Positions 15,768 through 24,898 of a DNA stretch of 48,506 nucleotides are shown here, piece by piece. The notes beneath the pieces are model-generated. The model was not told the DNA's origin and did not search any database. It saw only the letters and a list, made by a program, of their open reading frames with translations. Position 1 is the stretch's first letter; every line of letters begins with the position of its first letter. Position numbers and translations under genes: made by a program. The stretch comes from CAZLQR01 sp964366455 (lineage in GTDB: Bacteria; Patescibacteriota; Microgenomatia; UBA1406; GWC2-37-13). The stretch is taken from positions 1 to 48,506 of the forward strand of contig CAYISZ010000007.1 in NCBI GenBank assembly GCA_964366455.1. The letters are read 5' to 3'.

Positions 15768-18700
15768 TTATTTTTTTCCTTCAGATTCCTTTAATGCTTT
15801 TCTTACTGTCATATAAAGAGCTAACGCTGCAAGCATCGGTAAGTACTTAGTAATATACTCTTTCACCAAATCACTTTTAGTACCACCAGCGTCAGTGCGA
15901 AGCGAGTCGACAGTGTACTCAGCTTTATCTCCTTCATATTCTATAGTCTTGTACTTAATTAATCCAAACAATTTCCTTTCAACAACCTTTCCTTTCATAA
16001 GTGAGTATGCATTTCCCGGAAGTACTTGGGCTCGATCCAATTCCAAGCAAAATTTAGAAATGTCTGAAGGTGTCCACTCCACAATATTTCTAAGATTTGC
16101 ATTTCCTCCGGCAAACTCTGCAGCTAATGAGTGTTTCTTACCCATATGAAACCACTTGGTGAAAAAGCCTCGAGCCACCTCGTCCTTTCGAAAGTAAGCA
16201 ATAGTAGCGTAGGCTAAATGATGAATTAACTCATAGGCAGGACCTTCTCCATGAATCTGCTCCATCTGTTCTTTAATTCCCTTCATCATGGTTACAATAT
16301 CTGACATATCATGTTTTCCGTTTATAGCCAACTCCTGTAACTTACCAAACCATGTTTTCATAATTGGTCCAGTGATATTCATCTCAACACCTGCAAGATC
16401 TCCAAGAGCTCGCTTAAGTACGGTCTCTCCAGCACTCTTGAAAGATGCAAACTGCGTATCCAGTTCTTCAGGAGCTATTGCAAACGGGAAGTGTTTGTGT
16501 GGTTTATTGTTGTCCCTGATTTTATTGGCAAAATTCAACCAATATTCACCTTCATTGTCATCATAAAATTCGTTCATCTTGTCAAAAAGCTTAAGAGCAT
16601 TTTCGATTTCAGTCTTCTTATGTGGGCCTTCAGTAAGAAGTTTGTCTAATTCAGACTTAATTCGAGGTCTATTTACCTCATAGTTATTAATGTTTACTCC
16701 GGACAATCTCTCGTTTCCCTCTCCTTGATTGGCTAGCTGCTCCTTCATCTGATTACTAACGTCCTGCCTTACTCTTAATTCTACAAGCATTAAATTTTCT
16801 ACCGCCTTATTCATAGCTCCAAAATCTAAGCCTGTCTCTTTTCGTACAAGCTCCCACGCCCGGTCACCCTCGGGAGATTGTCTATCACGCTCCAGCACTA
16901 ATAGCTTCGTTGGCATTCTTTTTCTAATTAAATTCACAAAAACCCGTGACATAAAAGTCCCTTCTGGATTTTTCTCTCCCGAACATTTCTCGGCAAAATA
17001 TCTGTCAAATGCGTCTTTTTTCTCATCGGCTGTTCTGGCTTTTGGTTTACCTTCTGAATCTACTGATTGAGAATTAATATATCTGTCATAAAGCTCTACA
17101 TAGAGCTCTTTTATACCATTTGCCTTTTCAATCTCCTTTTTTTCTTCACCATTTGTCCTCGCATCGACAGTTGTTCCAGCCTTACCAATAGCGCCCTTTT
17201 TTTCGAATCCATTATTTTCACTCAAGAACTTTACAGCTTCATAACCGATATTTTCAAAGGCTTTCCATGACTCTAGTGGTTTTACAAAGCCATTTTTATC
17301 CCTCTCTAACCAAGCGTCAAAAGCCTCTATATACCTCCAACCACGTCTATCAAGGTGACTTCCCACTTTTCCGATGTTTGGCATGTAGTCAATCATGGTC
17401 AACAGTCGATCGGTTTCGTCAGCTTCTTTTTTATTGAATCTTTTGAACAGTTTAGACCAAAAAGTTCTGATTTTACCTTTTGGTTCTGCCGATTCGGGTT
17501 GATAAGCCATATCTCCTTTTAAATAACTTTCTTCTCTTTTTTGCATTTGTTCCCACAGTTTGCGATGATTCCACTTACGCATAAGTTTGAATGGTATACC
17601 GGCTATGGGGATATGTAACATTACTCCGTTATTTCCACTCATTGTTCTCCAACGATCCATATGGTGTTGAAGATTAAGAGCAAGCAAGGCATGGCTATCG
17701 TTCGTATAGTAGCTTTGATATGCTGCTTCACCCTTACCTTTATGACCTGGGTCTGCCCAAGCTGCATTATTGGGTTCTGTCAAGAATACTCCCCTTGATA
17801 AACCTAACCCGATATTTAGAGCTCTTTCTAATCTCCAACTATTTTCCCCAGAGGCGAACTCAGGATATAGCTTGGCTAAATCATCCATTACTCTTAACTG
17901 AATTTTAGAAAACTTTTTACCTATTTCTGGAGTAAACATTGTGGCTTCATGCCTCCAACTGAGCATTGCAAACTCTCCTTGTAGGTATTTCGTGTAAAGC
18001 TGGGATGCTGCAATGAAAGCCTTACTGTCAGGCATATGATGCAATGCGTCCATTATTGAAGATGACATTTTCTCTTCAGCATAATGTGAAAGCTGACTCC
18101 AAAAACCTTTTTCTCCTGCACCTTTTCGAAATAATACCTGCACGTTATGCGCAAAAGACTCGGCCTCTAAGACTTCCTCTGCGTTATAGGTGATACTTTT
18201 TAAAAAATCACGAGGCCTTTCTGACTCCGATCCCGCAATTGGAATATTTTTGTACTGAGGAATCTCTTTTATGATTGGGTTTCCATCCTTATCGTATTCT
18301 CCTGTATCCACTTTCTTCGTCCCAACTATTCGCTGGGTTCTCTTGCTTACAAACTTCATTTTCTTCGTCGCTATGGCTACTGCAGAATCTGGTTTTGCAC
18401 TCTCGAGATCGTCAGCGAGCCTACTGACCATAAGGGATAATTGTGCTTGAGCAGTTTGAATTGAATCCATGAAATTTTCCTGCGCTAGCTCCTCCATGAA
18501 TTTACCAGCTTGAGCAGTATGCACGCGCTCATATAGTTTGCTGTAGGCTAGAATCAATTCGTTCTCGAATTCTTCACTTATCTCAGCCCATAAAGCCTTA
18601 TCACCTAGCGGAGGTTTTCCTTCACTAAGCCTATGATCCACTATATGATGCTTCAGATTCTCTATATACCTTATAAAATTTTCGGGAGACTGTAGCGCGT

Positions 18701-18944
18701 TTATGATAGGTTTATTCAAATCCAGCAGTCTTCTTTGATGAGCTTCTCTGCCAATCATTCTACCCTCTTCATCCATCAACTCGTCTCGATGTAGCGTGGC
18801 TTCAGGAATTGGGGGGGGAGTTCTCGCTTCAAATGCAGTAGGACGAACTCCACGCTCTGGAGGACGACCCGCCTCAACGGCTGGACTGGCTCTTGAAATT
18901 CGAGGTCTTCGTACTGGTGGTCTACCTCCGGTTGTTTCTGCCAT
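15768..18944 (-). CDS. Giant tail-anchored protein of unknown function
   Basis: About 1058 residues from ATG 18944. I do not recognise the family. It begins MAETTGGRPPVRRPRISRAS, a basic Pro/Arg-rich leader. It continues as a long mostly helical, charged region and ends with one hydrophobic helix (YLPMLAALALYMTV) and a lysine-rich tip, suggesting a tail anchor with the bulk in the cytoplasm. No signal peptide or ATPase motif is seen. TATAAT (18956-18951) is six bases before this ATG, and a longer in-frame start at 19004 would lie upstream of the promoter. The neighbours suggest a role with the secretion-like apparatus. Confidence 0.75.
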   Translation of the reverse strand: MAETTGGRPPVRRPRISRASPAVEAGRPPERGVRPTAFEARTPPPIPEATLHRDELMDEEGRMIGREAHQRRLLDLNKPIINALQSPENFIRYIENLKHHIVDHRLSEGKPPLGDKALWAEISEEFENELILAYSKLYERVHTAQAGKFMEELAQENFMDSIQTAQAQLSLMVSRLADDLESAKPDSAVAIATKKMKFVSKRTQRIVGTKKVDTGEYDKDGNPIIKEIPQYKNIPIAGSESERPRDFLKSITYNAEEVLEAESFAHNVQVLFRKGAGEKGFWSQLSHYAEEKMSSSIMDALHHMPDSKAFIAASQLYTKYLQGEFAMLSWRHEATMFTPEIGKKFSKIQLRVMDDLAKLYPEFASGENSWRLERALNIGLGLSRGVFLTEPNNAAWADPGHKGKGEAAYQSYYTNDSHALLALNLQHHMDRWRTMSGNNGVMLHIPIAGIPFKLMRKWNHRKLWEQMQKREESYLKGDMAYQPESAEPKGKIRTFWSKLFKRFNKKEADETDRLLTMIDYMPNIGKVGSHLDRRGWRYIEAFDAWLERDKNGFVKPLESWKAFENIGYEAVKFLSENNGFEKKGAIGKAGTTVDARTNGEEKKEIEKANGIKELYVELYDRYINSQSVDSEGKPKARTADEKKDAFDRYFAEKCSGEKNPEGTFMSRVFVNLIRKRMPTKLLVLERDRQSPEGDRAWELVRKETGLDFGAMNKAVENLMLVELRVRQDVSNQMKEQLANQGEGNERLSGVNINNYEVNRPRIKSELDKLLTEGPHKKTEIENALKLFDKMNEFYDDNEGEYWLNFANKIRDNNKPHKHFPFAIAPEELDTQFASFKSAGETVLKRALGDLAGVEMNITGPIMKTWFGKLQELAINGKHDMSDIVTMMKGIKEQMEQIHGEGPAYELIHHLAYATIAYFRKDEVARGFFTKWFHMGKKHSLAAEFAGGNANLRNIVEWTPSDISKFCLELDRAQVLPGNAYSLMKGKVVERKLFGLIKYKTIEYEGDKAEYTVDSLRTDAGGTKSDLVKEYITKYLPMLAALALYMTVRKALKESEGKK

Positions 18945-19051
18945 ACAAAGATTATAACAGCTATGAAAAATGGATTTTTTCAAAAATCGAAAGTGGCGTT
19001 GCAAGGCTCTTTTTCTGTGCTATACTGTTAGCTTGGGGTTGAAGCTGGTGT

Positions 19052-19534
19052 TTATGAAGCGATTTCTTCTTTTGGTGCGTTCTCTTTAAGATCTACGACA
19101 AGTCGTCTATCACGACCTTCTCCGGTTGAGTATGAGGCAAGTTCTGGATACTTGTTGGTTACATATTCATGTATCACCTTTCTCTCATATGCTGAAAGAC
19201 CTCGAACATATGAAGCGGATTTGAACTCAATAGCTTTCTGGGCTGAACGGTCTGCGATCTCTACCAATCGTTCTTTTTGCTTTTCTCTGTAATCGTTCAC
19301 GTTTACCAAAAGCTCAACCGATGCTCCGGTCTTCTTGTACATTACAACCTCAAGAATCTTCTGGATTGCCTTAATGGTCTCTCCGTGTCTTCCAATGACA
19401 ACAGGAGCCTCTTCCTCAGTCTTGATAAGAATATGGAAAAGTCCATGGTCTTCAGTGACCTCGATATCAACGTTGTCGATAATTTTGGAAAGTAGTTCCT
19501 TTGCTTCTGCTTCAACTATTTTTAATTTATCCAT
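19052..19534 (-). CDS. khpB: RNA-binding protein KhpB/Jag (KH and R3H)
   Basis: 160 residues. It lacks the long N-terminal Jag domain of Firmicutes. The KH domain has the GxxG-type loop in VVIGRHGETIKAIQKILEVV (about residues 45-64). It is followed by VNDYREKQKERL and the R3H region LSAYERKVIHEYV ... GEGRDRRLVVDLK. KhpB binds RNA and influences cell wall and division in other bacteria. It is downstream of yidC, as in many bacteria (rpmH-yidC-khpB). An 89-bp AT-rich gap precedes it. Confidence 0.9.
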   Translation of the reverse strand: MDKLKIVEAEAKELLSKIIDNVDIEVTEDHGLFHILIKTEEEAPVVIGRHGETIKAIQKILEVVMYKKTGASVELLVNVNDYREKQKERLVEIADRSAQKAIEFKSASYVRGLSAYERKVIHEYVTNKYPELASYSTGEGRDRRLVVDLKENAPKEEIAS

Positions 19535-19623
19535 AAATTTAATTTAAATTTTGTAATTTGAAATTTGAATTCAATTTGAAATGTTTAAAAATTGATTAAA
19601 AATTAAAAACTTCAAACTAAAAA

Positions 19624-20430
19624 TTATTTATTTGCTCGGCGGTACTGCAGTATACTAAACAACGAAAAAATATTCCAGTATAGCGACAGTCCAACGGGCA
19701 ATGTAAACGCGAAGTAGCCAATCATGAATGGGAAGATGTACTTCATCTGCGTGTTCATAGCTTTCTGGAAATCTCCTGCTGTGTCCGGCTTCTTACCTTT
19801 GTCATCCTTCTTGGCCAACGCTTTTTTGTTCGCTGGAACTTCTGCTGGTTTTGCAGTGGTTGCGACTGCCTGAAAGTACTGAAGTACACCGGTCAGCACA
19901 GGAATTATGTAATAAAAGCCGACTCCAGCATTCTGTGGGGTGAGCGCTAAGTTAAAACCAAAAAACTGTGGGTCAATTGCTGAATTGATCTTAATGATCT
20001 CTGAGTAAAGAACGGAGTTAATATTCGCAATTACTTTAGTTCCGACTCCGTTTGCTAAAAATAGATTTAAGGTACTGTAAAGGCCAATAAAAATCGGGAT
20101 TTGGATTATAAGAAATAAACATCCAGAGGCTGGGTTCAGACCATGCTCTTTATATAAAAGAAGTTGTTCCTGCTGTAGTTTTTTTGGATCTTGTTTGTGT
20201 TGTGCCTGAAGTCTATCAAGATGCGGCTTAATGGTCTGCATCTTTCTGGCAGTATCAATCTGCTGTTTGAAAAATGGGTGAAGTAAAAATCTTATACCAA
20301 CTGTTAATAGCACTATCGCAAATCCGAACGCTCCTGGAAGACCTAAAGAATGTAGACCAACATACAAAGCGACTAGGACATTAAGAATAGGTATTACAAA
20401 AAGATCGTTAAAGAAATTGTGAGTAATCAT
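19624..20430 (-). CDS. yidC: Membrane protein insertase YidC/Oxa1
   Basis: 268 residues, the short form without the large periplasmic domain of Gram-negative YidC. The core text is present: LTVGIRFLLHPFFKQQIDTARKMQTIKPHL, then YKEHGLNPASGCLFLIIQIP and FPFMIGYFAFTLPVGLSLYW. The hydrophilic-groove arginine is the one in VGIRFLLHP. A 25-residue Lys/Ala-rich insert (NKKALAKKDDKGKK) lies in a loop. Its ATG follows the rpmH stop by one base; rnpA, which usually stands between them, is missing. Confidence 0.93.
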   Translation of the reverse strand: MITHNFFNDLFVIPILNVLVALYVGLHSLGLPGAFGFAIVLLTVGIRFLLHPFFKQQIDTARKMQTIKPHLDRLQAQHKQDPKKLQQEQLLLYKEHGLNPASGCLFLIIQIPIFIGLYSTLNLFLANGVGTKVIANINSVLYSEIIKINSAIDPQFFGFNLALTPQNAGVGFYYIIPVLTGVLQYFQAVATTAKPAEVPANKKALAKKDDKGKKPDTAGDFQKAMNTQMKYIFPFMIGYFAFTLPVGLSLYWNIFSLFSILQYRRANK

Positions 20431-20431
20431 A

Positions 20432-20569
20432 TTAAATGCTCAGTCTTTTTCGACCTCTATTTCTACGTCGGCTTATTACTTTTTTCCCTTTTGGAGAAGC
20501 CATTCGCTTCATAAAGCCGTGCTTACGAATTCTCTTTCTTTTCTTTGGTTGGCTGACTTGTTTTCCCAT
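20432..20569 (-). CDS. rpmH: 50S ribosomal protein L34
   Basis: 45 residues, highly basic. It reads QPKKRKRIRKHGFMKRM, then ASPKGKKVISRRRNRGRKRL, which is unmistakable L34. It is joined to valS (TAA-T-ATG) and to yidC (TAA-T-ATG) by one-base gaps, so all three are translated from one message. Confidence 0.97.
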   Translation of the reverse strand: MGKQVSQPKKRKRIRKHGFMKRMASPKGKKVISRRRNRGRKRLSI

Positions 20570-20570
20570 A

Positions 20571-22640
20571 TTATTTTTCTAGTATGAATTTATTTGTAAA
20601 TTGCTTGTGTACCGAGTCCGTAATGAATGGAACAAAAGGGTGCAGTAACTTCAAACTCTCTAAATATATATTTGTGAGAGAATCCCGAACCTCTATATTA
20701 TCATTTCGTAGCTCCTCTTTCAACTGCTCGATATAAAAATCAGCAAAACGGTGCCATATAAATTCGTACAAAAGTCCAAATGCTACTGAGAACTTATACT
20801 CTTTCATGCTTTTGTGAAACTCTTTCTCCACGCCAATAAATTCTTTTTTTAGGTCCTCTACTATTTGCGACTTTTCTTTCTTGCTCGTTGTTTCTTTTTG
20901 ATTCATCTGTAAGAATCGACCTACATTCCAGACCTTGTTAGCGAAGTTTCTCATTGCACGAATCTTGTCCTCCTCAATACTAAGATCGGTACCGTCTCCA
21001 ACCTCAAAGACCAGCGCACCACGAAGAGCATCTGCTCCGTACTTTTCAATCATGTCCAGTGGATTAATCACATTACCTTTTGATTTACTCATCTTCTGCC
21101 CTTTTACTCTGATAAGTCCGTGCATATACACCGTCTTGAATGGAACTTTTCCGGTCTTATATATACCCATCATCAGCATCCTGCAGACCCACCAAGGAAG
21201 GATATCGTAACCCGTCTCCATAACAGATGTTGGATAATAGTTTTCAAATGTCTCCTTACCAAACGACTGCAATGTAGCGAATGGCCATTGCGAAGATGAA
21301 AACCAAGTGTCGAACGTGTCGGTATCCTGCTCAAAATCTTCTTTACCACAGACGCAGTTTTTAGGTTTATCAACTGAGACAAACCATTCACCTGAGGTTT
21401 TACATTTATATGCAGGTATCTGAATTCCCCATACAATCTGACGGGAGATATTCCAGTCATGGAAGTTTGTAAGCCACTGTAGTGCCGCCTTTTCAAAGCG
21501 TTTGTTAGTAAACAAAACTTCTTTCTTTTTGATTGCCTCGATAGCTCGGTCTGCCAATGGTCTTACTTTTACATACCATTGCTCTTTAGGTAACGGCTCC
21601 AACGCTCTTTCGCACTTATAGCAAGTTTTTATTACCGAGCTGTGCATTTTAACATCGCCTAGAACATCTAGCTTTTTCAAATCTTCTTCCATCTTTTCCC
21701 TTGCCTTAAACACCGATAGCCCATCGTAATCTGTCTTGGTATTTATCATCTTTCCATCAAATCCGATCACAGGCGGATGATAAAGTTTGTGTTTTTTAGC
21801 TATCTCGAAGTCATTAAAATCATGACATGGTGTTATTTTCACAGCACCCGTTCCAAACTCCATGTCCACGTACTCATCCGCAATGATTGGAATAACTCTA
21901 TCGGAGACTGGTAGCTTTACCTGCTTGCCAACAAGTGCTTTGTAGCGTTTGTCCTTTGGATTGACCATTACTCCAACGTCACCAAGGATCGTTTCAGGTC
22001 TTGTAGTTGCAACCTCGATGTATCCGCCTCCAACTATCGGAAATTTTAAGAAATATAACTTGGCCTCAACTGCCTTATCCACAACTTCAAGGTCGGAGAA
22101 CGAGGTACCGTCCTTCACGCAGTAATTTACAAGTTTATTTTCTCTATATACTAATCCCTTTTCAAATAAAGACAGGAAAGTTTCCTTCACCGTTTTTACA
22201 ATGTCCTCATCGAGTGTGAATTTTTTCTTCGTCCAGTCTAGCGCGAATCCAAGCTTACGAAGCTGATTGTCCATTTTGCCGCTGTTCTCATGCACAAAAT
22301 CCCAGATCATTTTGTAAAGCGTTTCCCGATCGTAATCGAATCTGCTTTTACCTTGTTTGGTTAAGTGCTTTTCAAAAACAAACTGGGTTTCGAATCCTGC
22401 ATGGTCAGCCCCGGGTAACCACAACGTATCTTCCCCAAGCAGTTTATGGTATCGAATCATAATATCTTCATATACATACATTGCATGGCCTAGATGTAAA
22501 TCTGCATTCGCATTGGGTGGAGGGAGAATTATCGTAAAAGGAGTTTTGTCTTTGCTAATCTTGGAAGCAAACAGCCCCAACTCTTCCCACTGCTTATAAA
22601 GCTTGTCCTCAACTTCTGCTGGTTTGAATGTTTTATCCAT
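20571..22640 (-). CDS. valS: Valyl-tRNA synthetase, short C-terminus
   Basis: Class I synthetase that charges tRNA-Val. It has PPPNANADLHLGHAM (HIGH motif), LWLPGADHAGFETQ, an editing domain (ATTRPETILGDVGV), DTFDTWFSSSQWPF and KMSKSKGNVINPLD. At 689 residues it is shorter than the usual 850-950. It stops shortly after the anticodon-binding text LLHPFVPFITDSVHKQF, so the C-terminal coiled-coil arm is absent. ATG 22640 is preferred over 22652, because the latter lies one base after the -10 box and would not be transcribed. Confidence 0.92.
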   Translation of the reverse strand: MDKTFKPAEVEDKLYKQWEELGLFASKISKDKTPFTIILPPPNANADLHLGHAMYVYEDIMIRYHKLLGEDTLWLPGADHAGFETQFVFEKHLTKQGKSRFDYDRETLYKMIWDFVHENSGKMDNQLRKLGFALDWTKKKFTLDEDIVKTVKETFLSLFEKGLVYRENKLVNYCVKDGTSFSDLEVVDKAVEAKLYFLKFPIVGGGYIEVATTRPETILGDVGVMVNPKDKRYKALVGKQVKLPVSDRVIPIIADEYVDMEFGTGAVKITPCHDFNDFEIAKKHKLYHPPVIGFDGKMINTKTDYDGLSVFKAREKMEEDLKKLDVLGDVKMHSSVIKTCYKCERALEPLPKEQWYVKVRPLADRAIEAIKKKEVLFTNKRFEKAALQWLTNFHDWNISRQIVWGIQIPAYKCKTSGEWFVSVDKPKNCVCGKEDFEQDTDTFDTWFSSSQWPFATLQSFGKETFENYYPTSVMETGYDILPWWVCRMLMMGIYKTGKVPFKTVYMHGLIRVKGQKMSKSKGNVINPLDMIEKYGADALRGALVFEVGDGTDLSIEEDKIRAMRNFANKVWNVGRFLQMNQKETTSKKEKSQIVEDLKKEFIGVEKEFHKSMKEYKFSVAFGLLYEFIWHRFADFYIEQLKEELRNDNIEVRDSLTNIYLESLKLLHPFVPFITDSVHKQFTNKFILEK

Positions 22641-22650
22641 AATAAGATGC

Positions 22651-22673
22651 ATTATTATACCAAGTATAATAAT
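22651..22673. promoter_or_regulatory. Palindromic divergent promoter
   Basis: ATTATTATAC and GTATAATAAT are perfect inverted copies around CAA. Each arm carries a TATAAT -10, one per strand: 22665-22670 plus, 22659-22654 minus. They drive the YYY membrane protein (ATG eight bases downstream) and valS (ATG thirteen bases downstream). The two -10 boxes are only 5 bp apart, so only one polymerase can bind at a time. Confidence 0.75.
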
Positions 22674-22678
22674 TAGCT

Positions 22679-24781
22679 ATGAGCTGGCTGATCAATTCTC
22701 TTCAATGGTACTTCTTACTCTTGGCTCTTGGAATAATTTTTGTTCCGTTCACAAAAAAACTGTTCGGATCTTTTGCGGACTATGGTTACCCCTTCGCAAA
22801 AACCATCGCCATTATTCTTGTCAGCTACTCAGTCTTAGTATTTGGACTCCTAAAACTTCTTCCGTACAGTTGGCTTGGTATTGTAATAGTAACCGTCGTA
22901 CTAGGATATTTGAATTGGAGGGTGCGCAAGAAATTTATAATCTCAAGAACAATGGTGTTTGAGGAAGCTCTTTTTCTTGTCTCCTTTCTGTTTCTTAGCT
23001 TCGTGCGCGGCCAAGAACCATCGATCCATGGATTAGAAAAGTTTATGGACTTTGGTTTTATGCAGTCGATATTAAAGTCCACATACTTCCCACCCGCAGA
23101 CATGTGGTACAGCCCCGAGCCGATCAACTATTATTACTTTGGTCACCTCACCGGAGCCACGCTAATAAAACTCTCAAGAATTCCTGCAAATATTGGCTAC
23201 AACCTAATCCTAGCGACTATTTTTGGCCTGGCTATTTCCCAAACTTTTTCTTTGGTAATTAATCTAATCGCCCACACTTCGAGCGAACTAAAAAAAACTG
23301 TTACTAAATTTAAACTGGTACTATTCGGCTTGGTCGGAACGGTTCTACTAAATCTAGCTGGAAATCTTCATGCCATATATTTTTTTACCAAAGGCTACCC
23401 AAACGACAAGCCTATTGAGTTCTGGAAGATATTCTCCGGATTTAACCCTGTAGACTACTGGTATCCAAATGCCACGCGCTTCATACCTTACACGATTCAT
23501 GAATTCCCATCCTACTCCTACGTCGTGGCCGATTTGCATGGCCATGTATTCGACATACCGTTTGTTTTGCTGACAATCGCCATACTATTTGTGTTTTTCA
23601 CCCACAGTAAAGCTCTAAGTTCTGGATTCGTCAAGCTCACCACAAGTAAGCTACAAGTTATAAAATGGCCGGCTTTATTCGGCTTCCTTACGGCCATCCA
23701 CTACATGACCAACGCCTTTGATGGACCGATATACCTATTATTAGTATTTAGTATCTCGTATCTAGTATTTAGGGATTTGAAAAAAACTGGAATATTTATC
23801 ATACTAACTTCTAGCTTCTTTCTTCTTTTTTCCTTACCATTTACTCTCTTTTTTAAGCCATTTGCTACTGGTATAGGCGTGAATTGCGCACCTAAATTTT
23901 TGATTCCCTTACAAAAATTTGGACCATTTCTTTTTGAAAAGGGCAACTGTCAGGCTTCTCCGCTTTGGATGATGTTTTTGCTTTGGGGACAGTTCTGGAT
24001 CAGCCTCGCGGTTCTCTTGTGGATAACGCGGCTGAAACGAAGTAGGACAGATTTATTTGTAATTCTGTGCCTTGCATTTAGCTTCATATTGGTCTGGATA
24101 CCTGAATTTTTCTATGCAAAAGATATCTACCCAGCACATTTTAGAGCAAATACCATGTTCAAACTCGGTTACCAGGCCTACATCTTGGGCTCAGTAGGCA
24201 TTATTTACACACTTTTTAGGCTCTCCCACTTCAAAATATCTATTCCAAACACAATTATTCGTCTGGTTATGTGCGCATGCCTATTTTTGGTACTTCTTTA
24301 CCCACTATTCTCTTTTCAGTCATTTTATGGAAAGCTCAACAAAGCGCCCAACCTCGATGGCTTCAAATGGCTTGAGGCTACTCACCCACAAACGGCCGAA
24401 ATAGTTAGATATCTAAACTCTAAGGTTAAAAAACAGGTCAACATTCTCGAAGCCCAAGGAGACTCATACACAGATTTCAATATTGTTTCCAGCTATACCG
24501 GCAACCCCACAGTCGCGGGTTGGTGGGTACATGAATGGCTGTGGAGAGGAAGTTCGCAGGTAGTACAAAATCGTGTTCCGGACATTACAGCGATCTACGA
24601 ATCCCATGATGTAGAACTTACAAGACAATTGTTAGATAAGTATGATATTGATTACGTTGTTGTGACAACGTTCGAACGTGAAAAATACCCAAATCTCTAT
24701 GAAGAAAAATTCGATTTAATAGGAGAAAAATTGTTGAACACTAAGGATGGGTTTGGGGCTTTGTATAGCGCTAAACAATGA
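22679..24781 (+). CDS. YYY-type (DUF2298) polytopic membrane protein
   Basis: A 700-residue protein with about a dozen membrane helices. The motif EPINYYYFGHLTGATLIKL gives the DUF2298/YYY family its name. Also visible are NATRFIPYTIHEFPSYSYVV, a histidine pair in DLHGHVFDIP, and DIYPAHFRANTMFKLGYQAY. A soluble C-terminal part contains YDIDYVVVTTFEREKYP. The topology and acidic/His loops resemble GT-C glycosyltransferases, and a role in surface glycan or lipid-linked sugar transfer is inferred. The start is set by TATAAT eight bases upstream. Confidence 0.85.
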   Translation: MSWLINSLQWYFLLLALGIIFVPFTKKLFGSFADYGYPFAKTIAIILVSYSVLVFGLLKLLPYSWLGIVIVTVVLGYLNWRVRKKFIISRTMVFEEALFLVSFLFLSFVRGQEPSIHGLEKFMDFGFMQSILKSTYFPPADMWYSPEPINYYYFGHLTGATLIKLSRIPANIGYNLILATIFGLAISQTFSLVINLIAHTSSELKKTVTKFKLVLFGLVGTVLLNLAGNLHAIYFFTKGYPNDKPIEFWKIFSGFNPVDYWYPNATRFIPYTIHEFPSYSYVVADLHGHVFDIPFVLLTIAILFVFFTHSKALSSGFVKLTTSKLQVIKWPALFGFLTAIHYMTNAFDGPIYLLLVFSISYLVFRDLKKTGIFIILTSSFFLLFSLPFTLFFKPFATGIGVNCAPKFLIPLQKFGPFLFEKGNCQASPLWMMFLLWGQFWISLAVLLWITRLKRSRTDLFVILCLAFSFILVWIPEFFYAKDIYPAHFRANTMFKLGYQAYILGSVGIIYTLFRLSHFKISIPNTIIRLVMCACLFLVLLYPLFSFQSFYGKLNKAPNLDGFKWLEATHPQTAEIVRYLNSKVKKQVNILEAQGDSYTDFNIVSSYTGNPTVAGWWVHEWLWRGSSQVVQNRVPDITAIYESHDVELTRQLLDKYDIDYVVVTTFEREKYPNLYEEKFDLIGEKLLNTKDGFGALYSAKQ

Positions 24782-24787
24782 GGGTAC

Positions 24788-24816
24788 TTGACAAGAGATA
24801 TGGCCTATGATATTGT
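24788..24816 (+). promoter_or_regulatory. Candidate promoter of a ~67-nt transcript
   Basis: TTGACA (24788-24793), 17-bp spacer, TATTGT (24811-24816), starting 7 bp after the YYY stop. The predicted start is near 24823 and the terminator ends near 24889, so the product would be a short RNA that is mostly the terminator hairpin. A chance match cannot be excluded. Confidence 0.4.
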
Positions 24817-24837
24817 GTTGGGTGTTGAGGGAAAAAA

Positions 24838-24883
24838 GAGCATTACTACACGTCGTCCCCTTACACGAGCGGTAGTGATGCTC
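24838..24883. terminator. Strong bidirectional terminator
   Basis: GAGCATTACTAC (24838-24849) pairs with GTAGTGATGCTC (24872-24883), twelve pairs with one G-U. Six A precede it and six T follow it, so it works on both strands: for the YYY gene on plus and for the 43-codon gene on minus. Confidence 0.9.
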
Positions 24884-24898
24884 TTTTTTATTGATCCC

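Noticed and set aside
18945..19004. Longer N-terminus for the giant tail-anchored protein
   Set aside because: It would begin upstream of the TATAAT at 18956-18951, so the extra 20 codons would not be transcribed from that promoter.
19535..19623. Regulatory RNA in the AT-rich gap between yidC and khpB
   Set aside because: The gap is made of simple AAATTTGAA-like repeats with no stable GC stem.
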